From positions 3,458,501-3,522,500 of the forward strand of contig NZ_CP121473.1 of assembly GCF_033954455.1 (NCBI RefSeq): a DNA stretch of 64,000 bases, in the 5' to 3' direction. The number at the start of each line of letters is the position of its first letter. The first letter of the stretch is position 1. Shown piece after piece: positions 8,510-17,114 of the stretch. Origin of the DNA: Thiorhodovibrio litoralis. GTDB lineage: Bacteria > Pseudomonadota > Gammaproteobacteria > Chromatiales > Chromatiaceae. A program made the position numbers and the translations under genes. Below the pieces are notes generated by a model. The model worked only from the letters and a program-made list of their open reading frames with translations, ran no database searches and had not been told where the DNA came from.

Positions 8510-11364
8510 TCGCAATCGCCCCGCCGCTCGTCGCCATCCTGCTGTCTCCGCTGCTCGGTGCCCTCCTGGCGCCGCTGGCGGAACGTCGCTGGAAACGTGC
8601 CCCTTCGGTCGTGGCCGCCGTCGCCAGCACCCTGGCGTTCGTCGCCCTCTTGCTGCAGGTGCCGGCGATCGTCGAGGGCACGATCCCGCTGCAGCAGTGG
8701 GCGTGGCTGCCAGCGATGGGGCTCGATCTGGCGCTTCGTTGCGATGGGCTGAGCCTGCTGTTCGCGCTGCTGATCCTCGGCATGGGGCTTCTGGTCGACC
8801 TCTACGCCCGCTATTACCTTCCGACCGATGCCCCGCGCGGGCGGTTCTATGCGCTGCTGCTGACCTTTCAGTTTGCGATGCTCGGCATCGTGCTTTCGGA
8901 CAACCTGCTGTTGCTGGTGCTGTTCTGGGAACTCACCAGCCTCGTTTCCTTCTTGCTGATCGGTTTCGATCCCTCCACCGCCGGCGCCCGGCGCGGCGCA
9001 CGCATGGCCTTGCTGGTGACCGGTGCCGGGGGGCTGGCGCTCCTGGCCGGGGTGCTCCTGCTCGGCAGCGTCGTCGGCAGTCTGTCGCTGACCGAGGTGC
9101 TGGCCGCTGGCGATCAGGTCCGCAACCATCCGCTCTACCTGCCGATCCTGCTGCTCATCCTGCTTGGCGCCTTCACCAAATCCGCTCAGGTGCCCTTCCA
9201 TTTCTGGCTGCCGGGGGCGATGTCCGCGCCGACCCCGGTGTCGGCCTATCTGCACTCGGCCACCATGGTCAAGGCCGGTGTCTTTCTGCTTGCGCGGCTG
9301 TTCCCGGTCCTGGCCGACGGCGTGGTCTGGTTCGCGCTGGTCGGCGGCTTCGGGCTCGCGACCTTTCTGTTCGGCGCCTATGTTGCCCTCTTCAAGCACG
9401 ACATGAAGGGGCTGTTGGCCTATTCGACCATCAGTCATCTCGGCCTGATCGTCTTCCTGATCGGTCTCGGAACGCCCCTCGGTGTGGTCGCAGGGCTGTT
9501 TCACGCCATCAACCATGCGGTATTCAAGGCGTCGCTCTTCATGGCGGCCGGTATCATCGACCACGAAACGGGAACCCGCGATCTGCGGCGTCTGAGCGGG
9601 CTGTTCGTTTTCCTGCCGATCACGGGCACGCTCGCCATGGTCGCGGCGGCCTCGATGGCCGGCGTACCGCTGCTCAACGGTTTTCTCAGCAAGGAGATGT
9701 TCTTTGTCGAGACCCTGGATTCCCCGCGCATCGCGGGCTGGCCGGTGCTGCAATGGCTGATGCCGGCGGCGGCGATTCTGGGCGGGGCCTTTTCGGCGGC
9801 CTATTCGCTGCGTCTGATCCGCGATGTCTTTTTCAATGGACGCTTCGACGGCCAGCGCCTGGGTCTGGCCAAGCCGCCAGGGGAGCCGAGGCGTCTGATG
9901 CGCCTACCGATCGAGGTCTTGGTCGCGGTCTGTCTCCTGGTCGGGATCTTTCCGGAGCAGGTCGTGCGGCCCGTGCTTAGCCTCGGCGCTCGCGGCGTGC
10001 TCGGCTTCATCCCCGACTATCACCTATCGCTCTGGCAGGGATGGTCGCCCGCCTTCCAGATGAGTCTGGCGGCGCTCGGTGGCGCCCTGCTGCTCTATCT
10101 TGTCCGACGCCCCTTGTTCGCCGCGCATGCGCGCTGGTTTCCACCAGCGCGTGGTGCACGGAGTTTTCAGCGACTGAGTGCGCGCCTGCTTGGCCTGGCC
10201 TACCGTGCCCGCCAGCGGATCGAATCCCTGTCGTTGCCCACGAACCTGACGTGGTTGGTGGCGACGGCGATCCTGATGGCGACCCTGGGATGGCTCATGG
10301 CGCGGCCGCCGGATGGGGTGCCGATTGGCTGGATTGCGGTGACGCCGACGCCGCTCGACGGCCCGAGCCTCGCCGCCGCCGCGATCCTGACCCTGTCCAC
10401 CCTGGGCGTCGTGCTGCGGCGTGGCGATCGGCTCTGGGCACTCTTGCTGACGGGCGTGATCGGCCTGGTGGTCAGCCTGGCCTTCGTGCATTTCTCGGCG
10501 CCGGATCTGGCCCTGACCCAAGTGTCCGTGGAGATCGTGACGACCTTGCTGTTGCTGTTGGTCCTGACCCTGCTGCCCAGCAGTCTCGACCTCAGGCCCC
10601 CGCGCTGGCGACAGCGCCGCGACCTTCTGCTGGCCGTCATCGGCGGCATCGGTAGCGCGGTACTCGCGGCCCTCATGATGCTGCGTCCGGCCAAGCCGAT
10701 CTCGGAGGGGTACCTGCAGGCCGCCGAGCCCCTGGCGGGCGCCGGTAACGTCGTCAACGCCATTCTGGTGGATTTCCGCGCCTTGGATACGCTCGGCGAG
10801 ATCAGCGTGCTGGCCATCGCCGCCGTCGGCATTGCCGTCATGACACGGGGGTTGACGTTGCGCCTTCCCGCGCGGGGCGGCGAGCTCGATCGCGAGTCGC
10901 GCCATCCCTTGATGCTGAGCGCCGTCGCGCGGCCGGTGCTGCCGGCGGCGCTCATGCTCGCGGCCTTCCTGCTGCTGCGCGGTCACGAGGCCCCCGGTGG
11001 CGGATTCGTCGCCGGACTGGTGGTCGGAGCGGCACTGATCCTGCTGCAAGTCGCGAACGGATTCGGCTGGACCGCCGCGCGCTTTCACCCCGATTATCTG
11101 CGTCTGATCGGCGTCGGCCTCTTGCTTGCGCTCCTGACCGGGCTCGGCGCGCTGCTGTTCGATCAACCCTTGCTGACCAGTGCGATGCTGCACTGGACCC
11201 TGCCGCTGCTCGGCGAGCTTCGCTTGACCAGCACCCTGATCTTCGATGTCGGCGTGCTGCTGGTCGTGACCGGGACGCTGCTGCTGATCCTGGAGTCGCT
11301 CGGGCGACTGGGGAACAGCGGGCGCGATACCCTGACGATCGGCACCTCTCGGGAGACCGGCTGA
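8506..11364 (+). CDS. mrpA: Mrp Na+/H+ antiporter subunit A fused to subunit B
   Basis: A 952-residue polytopic inner-membrane protein, the largest subunit of the multi-subunit monovalent cation/proton antiporter. The N-terminal two thirds are NuoL/ND5-like (proton-antiporter N about 65-115, M about 125-420, with FTKSAQVPFHFWLPGAMSAP and HAINHAVFKASLFMAAG). A DUF4040/MbhD-MbhE-like part follows at about 600-780. The last about 160 residues form an MnhB domain (SRHPLMLSAVARPVLPAALM, LRGHEAPGGGFVAGLVVG). This fused A/B form explains why no separate mrpB follows. It overlaps DUF502 by 4 bp and mrpC by 1 bp. Confidence 0.95.
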   Translation: MIAIAPPLVAILLSPLLGALLAPLAERRWKRAPSVVAAVASTLAFVALLLQVPAIVEGTIPLQQWAWLPAMGLDLALRCDGLSLLFALLILGMGLLVDLYARYYLPTDAPRGRFYALLLTFQFAMLGIVLSDNLLLLVLFWELTSLVSFLLIGFDPSTAGARRGARMALLVTGAGGLALLAGVLLLGSVVGSLSLTEVLAAGDQVRNHPLYLPILLLILLGAFTKSAQVPFHFWLPGAMSAPTPVSAYLHSATMVKAGVFLLARLFPVLADGVVWFALVGGFGLATFLFGAYVALFKHDMKGLLAYSTISHLGLIVFLIGLGTPLGVVAGLFHAINHAVFKASLFMAAGIIDHETGTRDLRRLSGLFVFLPITGTLAMVAAASMAGVPLLNGFLSKEMFFVETLDSPRIAGWPVLQWLMPAAAILGGAFSAAYSLRLIRDVFFNGRFDGQRLGLAKPPGEPRRLMRLPIEVLVAVCLLVGIFPEQVVRPVLSLGARGVLGFIPDYHLSLWQGWSPAFQMSLAALGGALLLYLVRRPLFAAHARWFPPARGARSFQRLSARLLGLAYRARQRIESLSLPTNLTWLVATAILMATLGWLMARPPDGVPIGWIAVTPTPLDGPSLAAAAILTLSTLGVVLRRGDRLWALLLTGVIGLVVSLAFVHFSAPDLALTQVSVEIVTTLLLLLVLTLLPSSLDLRPPRWRQRRDLLLAVIGGIGSAVLAALMMLRPAKPISEGYLQAAEPLAGAGNVVNAILVDFRALDTLGEISVLAIAAVGIAVMTRGLTLRLPARGGELDRESRHPLMLSAVARPVLPAALMLAAFLLLRGHEAPGGGFVAGLVVGAALILLQVANGFGWTAARFHPDYLRLIGVGLLLALLTGLGALLFDQPLLTSAMLHWTLPLLGELRLTSTLIFDVGVLLVVTGTLLLILESLGRLGNSGRDTLTIGTSRETG

Positions 11365-11699
11365 TGGAATGGCTGGTCGCCACCATGATCGGTCTGCTGA
11401 TCGGCTGCGGCATCTGTCTGTTGCTGCGCTCGCGCAGCTTCCCGGTCGTGCTGGGTCTGCTGCTGCTGTCCTACGGCGTCAATCTGTTCGTCTTCGCTGC
11501 CGGCGGGCTGCACGTCGATCAGCCACCTTTGATCGCCTCCGGCCCACCCTATGCCGACCCGCTGCCCCAGGCCCTGGTGCTGACGGCGATCGTGATCGGC
11601 TTCGCCATGACCGCCTTCGTGCTCATGCTCGCACTCCGCGCCTTGAGCGAATTGGGCTCGGATCGGGTCGACGAGCGCCAAGGGGATGAAGAGTCATGA
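11364..11699 (+). CDS. mrpC: Mrp antiporter subunit C (NuoK-like)
   Basis: A 111-residue inner-membrane protein with three helices, homologous to complex I subunit NuoK. Characteristic stretches are LLIGCGICLLLRSRSFPVVLGLLLLSYGVNLFVF and DPLPQALVLTAIVIGFAMTAFVL, which carries the conserved PQALVLTAIVI segment. It is a core piece of the antiporter membrane arm. The ATG overlaps the mrpA stop and its own stop overlaps the mrpD start by 4 bp. Size and sequence are normal for MrpC. Confidence 0.95.
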   Translation: MEWLVATMIGLLIGCGICLLLRSRSFPVVLGLLLLSYGVNLFVFAAGGLHVDQPPLIASGPPYADPLPQALVLTAIVIGFAMTAFVLMLALRALSELGSDRVDERQGDEES

Positions 11700-13282
11700 A
11701 CGCGCCCTCGCTGCCGCTCCCGCTGCTCTTGCCGCTGGCACTCGGCGCGCTGCTGCTGATCGGCGCGCGCCTGCCGCTTTCGGTGCAGCGGTTCATTGGT
11801 CTGCTGGGCACGCTCTGCGTGCTCGCGGCGGCGCTCGACTTGTTGGCGTTGACCGCTCAGGGCGACGTCCTCGCGACCGCCATCGGCGGCTGGCCGCCGC
11901 CCCTTGGCATCGTGCTGGTGTGCGACCGGCTCTCCGCACTGATGCTGACCCTGACGGGACTGCTCGGGACCGCCGCGCTGCTCTACGCGTCCGGCGGCCT
12001 CGATGCCTCCGGACGTCACTTCCATGCGCTCTTCCAGTTTCAGTTGTTCGGGTTGGTCGGTACCTTCCTCACCGGCGATCTGTTCAATCTGTTCGTCTTT
12101 TTCGAAGTGCTGCTGATCGCCTCCTACGGTCTGCTGATGCACGGCGGCGGTCCGGCGCGCACCCGTGCGGCGCTGCATTACGTGGTGCTGAATCTGGTCG
12201 GGTCATCCCTGTTCCTGCTCGGCGCGGCCCTGATCTATGCGGCCACAGGCACCCTGAATCTGGCCGATCTGGCGGTTCGACTGGGGCAACTGACACCGGC
12301 CGATGCGAGGCTCGCCGGGGCCGGAGGGCTGTTGCTGTTCACCGTCTTCGCGCTCAAGGCCGCGCTGCCGCCGCTGCATGCCTGGATGGTGCCCGCCTAT
12401 GCGGCCGCGTCGGCGCCGGTGGCGGCGCTGTTCGCCATCCTGACCAAGGTGGGGCTCTATGCCATGCTGCGGCTGCTCAGTTTGGTGCCGGACACCGGTT
12501 CGGGATCGGGCTTCGCGGGGTCCACGACCTGGCTGCTGACGGGGGCTGCGGTCCTGACCATCACCGCCGGCAGTCTGGGCGCCCTGGCCAGCACGCGACT
12601 CGGGACCATGATCGGCTATCTGGTCATGCTCTCGATGGGCACCCTGTTGGCCGGCATCGCGCCGGGCACGGCCCAAGGGCTGGCGGCGGCCCTCTATTAC
12701 CTCGTCCATACCACGCTCATCACCGCCGGGCTGTTCATGCTCGCGGACCTGGTCGCCAATGGACGCGCTCAAGGCGATCGGTTGATCATCGGCGACCCGC
12801 CGCGCGACGCTCGGATCCTGGCGCCGCTCTTTCTGCTCGGGGCGATCGCCATCGCCGGGCTGCCGCCGCTGAGCGGTTTTCTCGGCAAGGCGTGGATCCT
12901 GATCGCGGTCCAGGACTTGGCTGCGACCGGTCCGGCAGTCTGGCCTTGGATCTGGGCGGCGGTGCTTGGCTCCAGCTTCGTGGTGCTGCTGGGGGTCTCC
13001 CGTGCCGGCGTGCTCTTGCTCTGGCGCCGCCGGGGTTCGGCCTCGCGGCAGGGCTCCGCGGCGAACGCGGTGGCGTGCCGATCCGGATTGGCGCGCCCCG
13101 CGCTCGTCGGCACATCGGCACTGCTCGCGGCTAGCCCGCTCCTGATGATGTTCGCCGGACCGCTGACCAGTTTCACGCTGGCGACCGCGCGCCAGACCCT
13201 GGACAACGGCGAGTATGTCGCTGCCGTCGCGGGGCTCGTACCCCGCACATCCGCCGTGAACGAGGAGGGCGCCCACCGATGA
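11696..13282 (+). CDS. mrpD: Mrp antiporter subunit D (NuoM/N-like)
   Basis: A 528-residue polytopic antiporter-like subunit, homologous to complex I NuoM/N. The proton-antiporter domain spans about residues 110-415, with LFNLFVFFEVLLIASYGLL (conserved Glu), FALKAALPPLHAWMVPAYA (conserved Lys and His) and ALYYLVHTTLITAGLFML. Its usual job is proton or cation passage together with MrpA. It overlaps both neighbours by 4 bp. The C-terminus (about 430-528) is more variable and slightly long, with nothing missing. Confidence 0.95.
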   Translation: MNAPSLPLPLLLPLALGALLLIGARLPLSVQRFIGLLGTLCVLAAALDLLALTAQGDVLATAIGGWPPPLGIVLVCDRLSALMLTLTGLLGTAALLYASGGLDASGRHFHALFQFQLFGLVGTFLTGDLFNLFVFFEVLLIASYGLLMHGGGPARTRAALHYVVLNLVGSSLFLLGAALIYAATGTLNLADLAVRLGQLTPADARLAGAGGLLLFTVFALKAALPPLHAWMVPAYAAASAPVAALFAILTKVGLYAMLRLLSLVPDTGSGSGFAGSTTWLLTGAAVLTITAGSLGALASTRLGTMIGYLVMLSMGTLLAGIAPGTAQGLAAALYYLVHTTLITAGLFMLADLVANGRAQGDRLIIGDPPRDARILAPLFLLGAIAIAGLPPLSGFLGKAWILIAVQDLAATGPAVWPWIWAAVLGSSFVVLLGVSRAGVLLLWRRRGSASRQGSAANAVACRSGLARPALVGTSALLAASPLLMMFAGPLTSFTLATARQTLDNGEYVAAVAGLVPRTSAVNEEGAHR

Positions 13283-13788
13283 TGACCTGGCTGCGTTTCC
13301 CACTGACCACGCTGGCGCTGCTTGCGCTGTGGCTGCTGCTGGTCGGTAGCGTTGCGCCGGGGCAGGTGCTGTTGGGTGCCCTGCTGGCGGCGCTCATCAC
13401 CGGCGTCACGGCAGGGTTCTGGCCGAGGCACCGACGCCCCGGCCGACCATGGCTGATCGTCCGCTATCTGTGGCGGCTCGGCCTGGACATCCTGACGGCC
13501 AACGTTCGCGTTGCCGCGCTGGTGCTCGATCCGCGACGGCGTGCGCAGCCCTTCTTCGTCGAGTTGCCGCTCGCGCTCGAGGATCCCTTCGCGATCTATC
13601 TGTTCGCGAGCACTATCTCGCTGACACCGGGCACCGTCTCGGCGGATCTGCGCCGCCCGGCGGATGACGGCCGCACCCTCCTGCTGGTCCATTCACTCGA
13701 CGGTGGCGATGCCGAGGGGGCCTCGGAGCGGCTGTGCCGGGACCTGAAGCAGCGTTATGAACAACCGCTGATGGAGATCTTCCGATGA
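13279..13788 (+). CDS. mrpE: Mrp antiporter subunit E
   Basis: A 169-residue subunit with two N-terminal membrane helices and a soluble tail. The MnhE family pattern is clear: RYLWRLGLDILTANVRVAALVLDP, then ELPLALEDPFAIYLFASTISLTPGTVSADL. MrpE is thought to bridge the antiporter modules. Start and stop each overlap the neighbouring gene by 4 bp, indicating tight translational coupling. No anomalies are seen. Confidence 0.93.
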   Translation: MMTWLRFPLTTLALLALWLLLVGSVAPGQVLLGALLAALITGVTAGFWPRHRRPGRPWLIVRYLWRLGLDILTANVRVAALVLDPRRRAQPFFVELPLALEDPFAIYLFASTISLTPGTVSADLRRPADDGRTLLLVHSLDGGDAEGASERLCRDLKQRYEQPLMEIFR

Positions 13789-14057
13789 TTCTAGCGCTCG
13801 TGATGCCGGTCGCTCTGGCCATGATCACTCTGGCTCTATTGCTCAATCTCTGGGGGCTGTTGCGAGGACCGGACATGCCCGACCGCGTGCTGGCACTCGA
13901 TACCCTCTACATCGACAGCATCGCGCTCCTGGTGCTGCTCGGTATCCAGTTCGACAGCCAGCTCTATTTCGAATCGGCCCTGGTGCTGGCGCTGCTTGGA
14001 TTTCTCGCCACCGCCGCGTTCTGCCGCTATCTGGTGCGCGGCAGCATCATCGACTAG
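13785..14057 (+). CDS. mrpF: Mrp antiporter subunit F
   Basis: A 90-residue protein with three membrane helices. LLNLWGLLRGPDMPDRVLALDTLYIDSIALLVLLG contains the family's conserved RGP..PDRV.ALD motif with its membrane-embedded Asp. It is an essential small subunit of the Mrp complex. It overlaps mrpE by 4 bp and is followed 14 bp later by mrpG. Length is normal. Confidence 0.93.
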   Translation: MILALVMPVALAMITLALLLNLWGLLRGPDMPDRVLALDTLYIDSIALLVLLGIQFDSQLYFESALVLALLGFLATAAFCRYLVRGSIID

Positions 14058-14071
14058 AGGAGGGGACAGCC

Positions 14072-14407
14072 ATGCTCATCGATCTTCTGGTCTCGGCGCT
14101 GGTGCTGCTCGGGACCGCCTTCGCGCTCATCGGCTCCATCGGTCTTGCCCGGCTGCCGGACTTCTTCACCCGGCTGCACGGGCCGACCAAGGCGACCACC
14201 CTGGGCATCGGCGCCATGCTCGTCGCATCGAGCCTGCACTTCAGCTCCCAGAGCGAGAGGCTGGCGCTGCATGAGCTGCTGGTCACGGTCTTTCTTTTCA
14301 TGACCGCCCCGGTCAGTGCCAACTTGCTCGCCAAGGCGGCGCTGCATCTGCGGGTTCGCTCGATCGCGGCGATCCCTCGGGCGTTTCGCGACAGCGCAAA
14401 TTTATAA
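14072..14407 (+). CDS. mrpG: Mrp antiporter subunit G
   Basis: A 111-residue, three-helix subunit closing the operon. The MnhG/PhaG motif is visible: GTAFALIGSIGLARLPDFFTRLHGPTKATTLG, followed by TVFLFMTAPVSANLLAKAAL. The start at 14072 has GAGGAGGGGACAGCC just upstream, the only subunit gene here with its own clear ribosome site rather than an overlap. No terminator hairpin is evident after the stop; 256 bp of non-coding sequence follow. Confidence 0.93.
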   Translation: MLIDLLVSALVLLGTAFALIGSIGLARLPDFFTRLHGPTKATTLGIGAMLVASSLHFSSQSERLALHELLVTVFLFMTAPVSANLLAKAALHLRVRSIAAIPRAFRDSANL

Positions 14408-14663
14408 ATCAATACGTTACGGGCAAGTTTTGTGTGGCTCTGTGGAAGGAACATGTGGTCATGGAACATGTCCTCAAAACCCGATAGGAGCGAGCCTGGT
14501 CTTCTTGCTTGATGACCCTCAGGCCATCTGTACCCTGGTGGAATCGAGCTGAAGTCAGACCGACGTCGAGCCAGCCGCGTTGGCTGAGCAACACGACTGG
14601 CACCGGGTTTGCGTAAGCCAGGTTACATTATCCACCCATGACCTGACCCAAGGAGCTGTGTCG

Positions 14664-15521
14664 ATGCCTGATCCTTCCGTGCTGTTCCACCTAAGCGACA
14701 TCCATTTCGGGTTCGAGGATCCTCGCGCGCTCGCCTGGGCGAGGCAGGAAATCGCCGATCAGCGTCCTGATGCAGTGGCGATCACCGGCGATCTGACCAT
14801 GCGCGCCAGGCAGCACGAATTCGACGCGGCCTGTGCCTGGATCCGCGCGCTCGAGGCGCCGGTCACAGTCGAGGTGGGCAATCACGATCTGCCGTATTTC
14901 AACCCAATCCAGCGTTTTTTCGATCCCTACCAGCGGATACAGGCCATCGCAGACAAGGTGGAGGTGGAAATCAACTTGCCCGGGCTGATCCTGGTGCCGC
15001 TCAAGACAGTGGCTCGCTGGCAGCCACGTCTGAACTGGTCAAAAGGCTGGGTGACCGAAGCGGCGCTCGAGCGCTGTCTCGCTACGCTCGACGCCCTGCC
15101 CCAAGGGACACGCGCGCTGGTGATGGCCCACCATCCCCTGCGCGAAGTCGGCACCAAGGGTACCGCCCTGACCCGCCACGGTCAGAAGGCGCTGACGGAA
15201 CTAGCCAAGCGCCCGGTGCTGGCGGTGCTTTCAGGCCATGTCCATGACGCTTTCGACCTCACCGAGAAGACCCCGGAGGGGCCGGTGCGCATGATTGGTG
15301 CCGGCACCCTGTCGCGGCGGCTACGTTCCACCCCGCCGAGTTTCAATGAACTGCGTTGGGATGGCGAAGAACTGCGCGTCACCGTGCGCAATCTTGAGGA
15401 TCACGCCACGCCAGAGATGATGATCGGTGACGTGCCCGAGGATGCGACCCCGCCGCGCGGTCCGGGCGAGCCGGTCGCGCCTGTCGAGCAGGTTCCGCAG
15501 ACCGATCCGCCTGTGCACTAA
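14664..15521 (+). CDS. Calcineurin-like metallophosphoesterase
   Basis: A 285-residue cytoplasmic phosphoesterase with the five-block dinuclear-metal signature: HLSDIHFG (about residue 9), AITGDLTMRA, VGNHDLPY, MAHHPLRE and LSGHVHDAF. The fold resembles CpdA-type cyclic-nucleotide phosphodiesterases, but the substrate is unknown. I chose the ATG at 14664, preceded by AAGGAG. The open frame extends to 14580 without signals. The C-terminal tail ends VEQVPQTDPPVH, and a near copy of that tail recurs at about 50.83 kb. A CPXCG gene follows 15 bp later. Confidence 0.88.
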   Translation: MPDPSVLFHLSDIHFGFEDPRALAWARQEIADQRPDAVAITGDLTMRARQHEFDAACAWIRALEAPVTVEVGNHDLPYFNPIQRFFDPYQRIQAIADKVEVEINLPGLILVPLKTVARWQPRLNWSKGWVTEAALERCLATLDALPQGTRALVMAHHPLREVGTKGTALTRHGQKALTELAKRPVLAVLSGHVHDAFDLTEKTPEGPVRMIGAGTLSRRLRSTPPSFNELRWDGEELRVTVRNLEDHATPEMMIGDVPEDATPPRGPGEPVAPVEQVPQTDPPVH

Positions 15522-15536
15522 TCAAGCGCATTGATC

Positions 15537-15722
15537 ATGCTTGAACAAACCCTGGTGCAATGTCCCTATTGTGGCGAAACCATCACGACCGAAGTCGATG
15601 GCTGGGACAGCCATCATTTTATCGAGGATTGCCCGATCTGTTGCCGACCGATAGAATTCCATGCCGAGATGAATGGCTGGGGCAAGCTGGTGCAATTGAA
15701 TGCCTACCGCGAGGATGACTAA
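15537..15722 (+). CDS. CPXCG-motif zinc-ribbon protein, copy 1
   Basis: A 61-residue protein with two Cys pairs (QCPYCGE near residue 9 and DCPICCR near residue 33), expected to bind one zinc ion. The family's role is unknown. The ATG at 15537 sits within a TTGATCATG context shared with the paralogue at 50875. The final aspartate codon and stop (GAC TAA) lie in the target duplication of the next IS, so insertion left the protein intact. It is about 80% identical to the second copy. Confidence 0.85.
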   Translation: MLEQTLVQCPYCGETITTEVDGWDSHHFIEDCPICCRPIEFHAEMNGWGKLVQLNAYREDD

Positions 15723-15731
15723 CCCATACCA

Positions 15732-17114
15732 TTACCCATAACTATCCCCGACGCTGCGGTAAGCCTCCAGCGCCATGACAAAATCGGGGATGCGCTGCAA
15801 CCCAATCCAGAGCGTCTTCGGTCCCGGGAACCCATCGGATTTGCGGTTGAGAAAGCCACCGAGGGTCGCGACCATACGCACCATGGTATCGAGCGAGGGT
15901 GGCTGCTCGGGTGGGGCTTGGCGCTGGGTGACCAGATAGACCGCCTTCCATTCCTCCTCGGCAAAGACCGCACCGCACGGCAGCTCCGGGCACTCGCGCC
16001 CGAGCATGGTCAGGTACAGCACCCGCCAGGCGATGATCATGTACAGAGCGAGCGCCGGCTCCAGGCGCTCGCGCGTCTCGAGTTGCAGCTCCTCGATGCG
16101 GCAGCCGCTTTTTAAGATCCGGAAAAAAATCTCCACTTGCCACCTGCAAAGATACCAGGAGAGCGTCTCGATGGCCTCCTCGGCGCTCTGCACCGCCAGA
16201 TTGGTCAGCAACAGCCAGTTGAGTGGCTCCTCGCCGGCGGGTGGATTGACCTCGGTGGCGAGCAAGGCCGTGACCGTGACATCGGGCAAGGTGCGATCCG
16301 GGCGCCAGGGTGCCTTCAGGGTCACGCGCACCACCTTGATCTCCTGCTTGACCTGGCGTGCTTTGGCCCCCTTGGTGGCGGGACGCTCGAAGGTGATCTC
16401 GGTGAGCACCGCAGCGGCGTCCAGGGCCTCATTGAGCTTTCTGCCATCGGCCAAGCAGCGGTCGCGATGCTGCACCCGTACCAGCCAGTCAGCGCTATGT
16501 TCGGGAATAGGGGCTTCAACAAACAGGTCGTAGATGTCGCCCTCGCGATCGGCAACATAGGTCAAGCGCGTGTCGCTCAGTTGCTCGGCCAGCGCATTGA
16601 CGCGCCCGTAGCCATCGACCCAGCGCACGCTTTCTTTCTCCTCCAGCGGGCGCCATGGGTCTTTGTCCTGGCCTAAGCTCCCGGGCTCGCGCGTGAAGGT
16701 GTGCAAGTCGAGCAGCCCCAGCGCGACGCGCTCGGGCGTGACCGCCAAGGTGGGATGGATGAACATCCCATAGCGGCTCTCAAAGTTCAGCGGCCCAAGA
16801 CCGGCGATGCCTTTTTTGCTCGAGAAGTCCAGCTCGCTGGTATCTTGAATGCACAGCACCCGGGGATGTTCGCGCAGACGTGCTTCAGTGCAGGCGAAAT
16901 GAGGGGCGAGCACCTGCTCGGCGGTGACCCTGGGATGATCGAAAAAGCGATAGGCGGCCCGGGTCTCATACCAGCCATTGCAGGCCCCGGGGATGCTCTG
17001 TGTCGGCTTGGCACCGAGGGTTTCAAGCACCTGTTGGGCGCGGTGATTCAGGCGCTGATCACCCAGGGAGATATTCTTCAGTTCCGCGGCCAGCTTGGAT
17101 TCAGGCGCGCTCAT
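15732..17114 (-). CDS. IS4-family (Tn5/IS50-like) transposase
   Basis: A 460-residue DDE transposase. The N-terminal Tn5-type DNA-binding domain is visible (ELKNISLGDQRLNHRAQQVLE, ETRAAYRFFDHPRVTAEQVL). The catalytic core contains CIQDTSELDFS, YVADREGDIYDLF and the Y-(2)-R-(3)-E-(6)-K signature as YLCRWQVEIFFRILK. I start at 17114 (MSAPES), where the ATG overlaps the stop of the upstream DUF4338 gene. The longer open frame upstream is that gene in another frame. The stop codon lies within the terminal inverted repeat. Domains are complete and no frameshift is seen. Confidence 0.93.
   Translation of the reverse strand: MSAPESKLAAELKNISLGDQRLNHRAQQVLETLGAKPTQSIPGACNGWYETRAAYRFFDHPRVTAEQVLAPHFACTEARLREHPRVLCIQDTSELDFSSKKGIAGLGPLNFESRYGMFIHPTLAVTPERVALGLLDLHTFTREPGSLGQDKDPWRPLEEKESVRWVDGYGRVNALAEQLSDTRLTYVADREGDIYDLFVEAPIPEHSADWLVRVQHRDRCLADGRKLNEALDAAAVLTEITFERPATKGAKARQVKQEIKVVRVTLKAPWRPDRTLPDVTVTALLATEVNPPAGEEPLNWLLLTNLAVQSAEEAIETLSWYLCRWQVEIFFRILKSGCRIEELQLETRERLEPALALYMIIAWRVLYLTMLGRECPELPCGAVFAEEEWKAVYLVTQRQAPPEQPPSLDTMVRMVATLGGFLNRKSDGFPGPKTLWIGLQRIPDFVMALEAYRSVGDSYG

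Noticed and set aside
8427-13134. Several long open frames (300-500 codons) inside mrpA and mrpD on both strands
   Set aside because: They overlap well-conserved Mrp subunits and show the low-complexity Arg/Gly/Ala composition of shadow frames.
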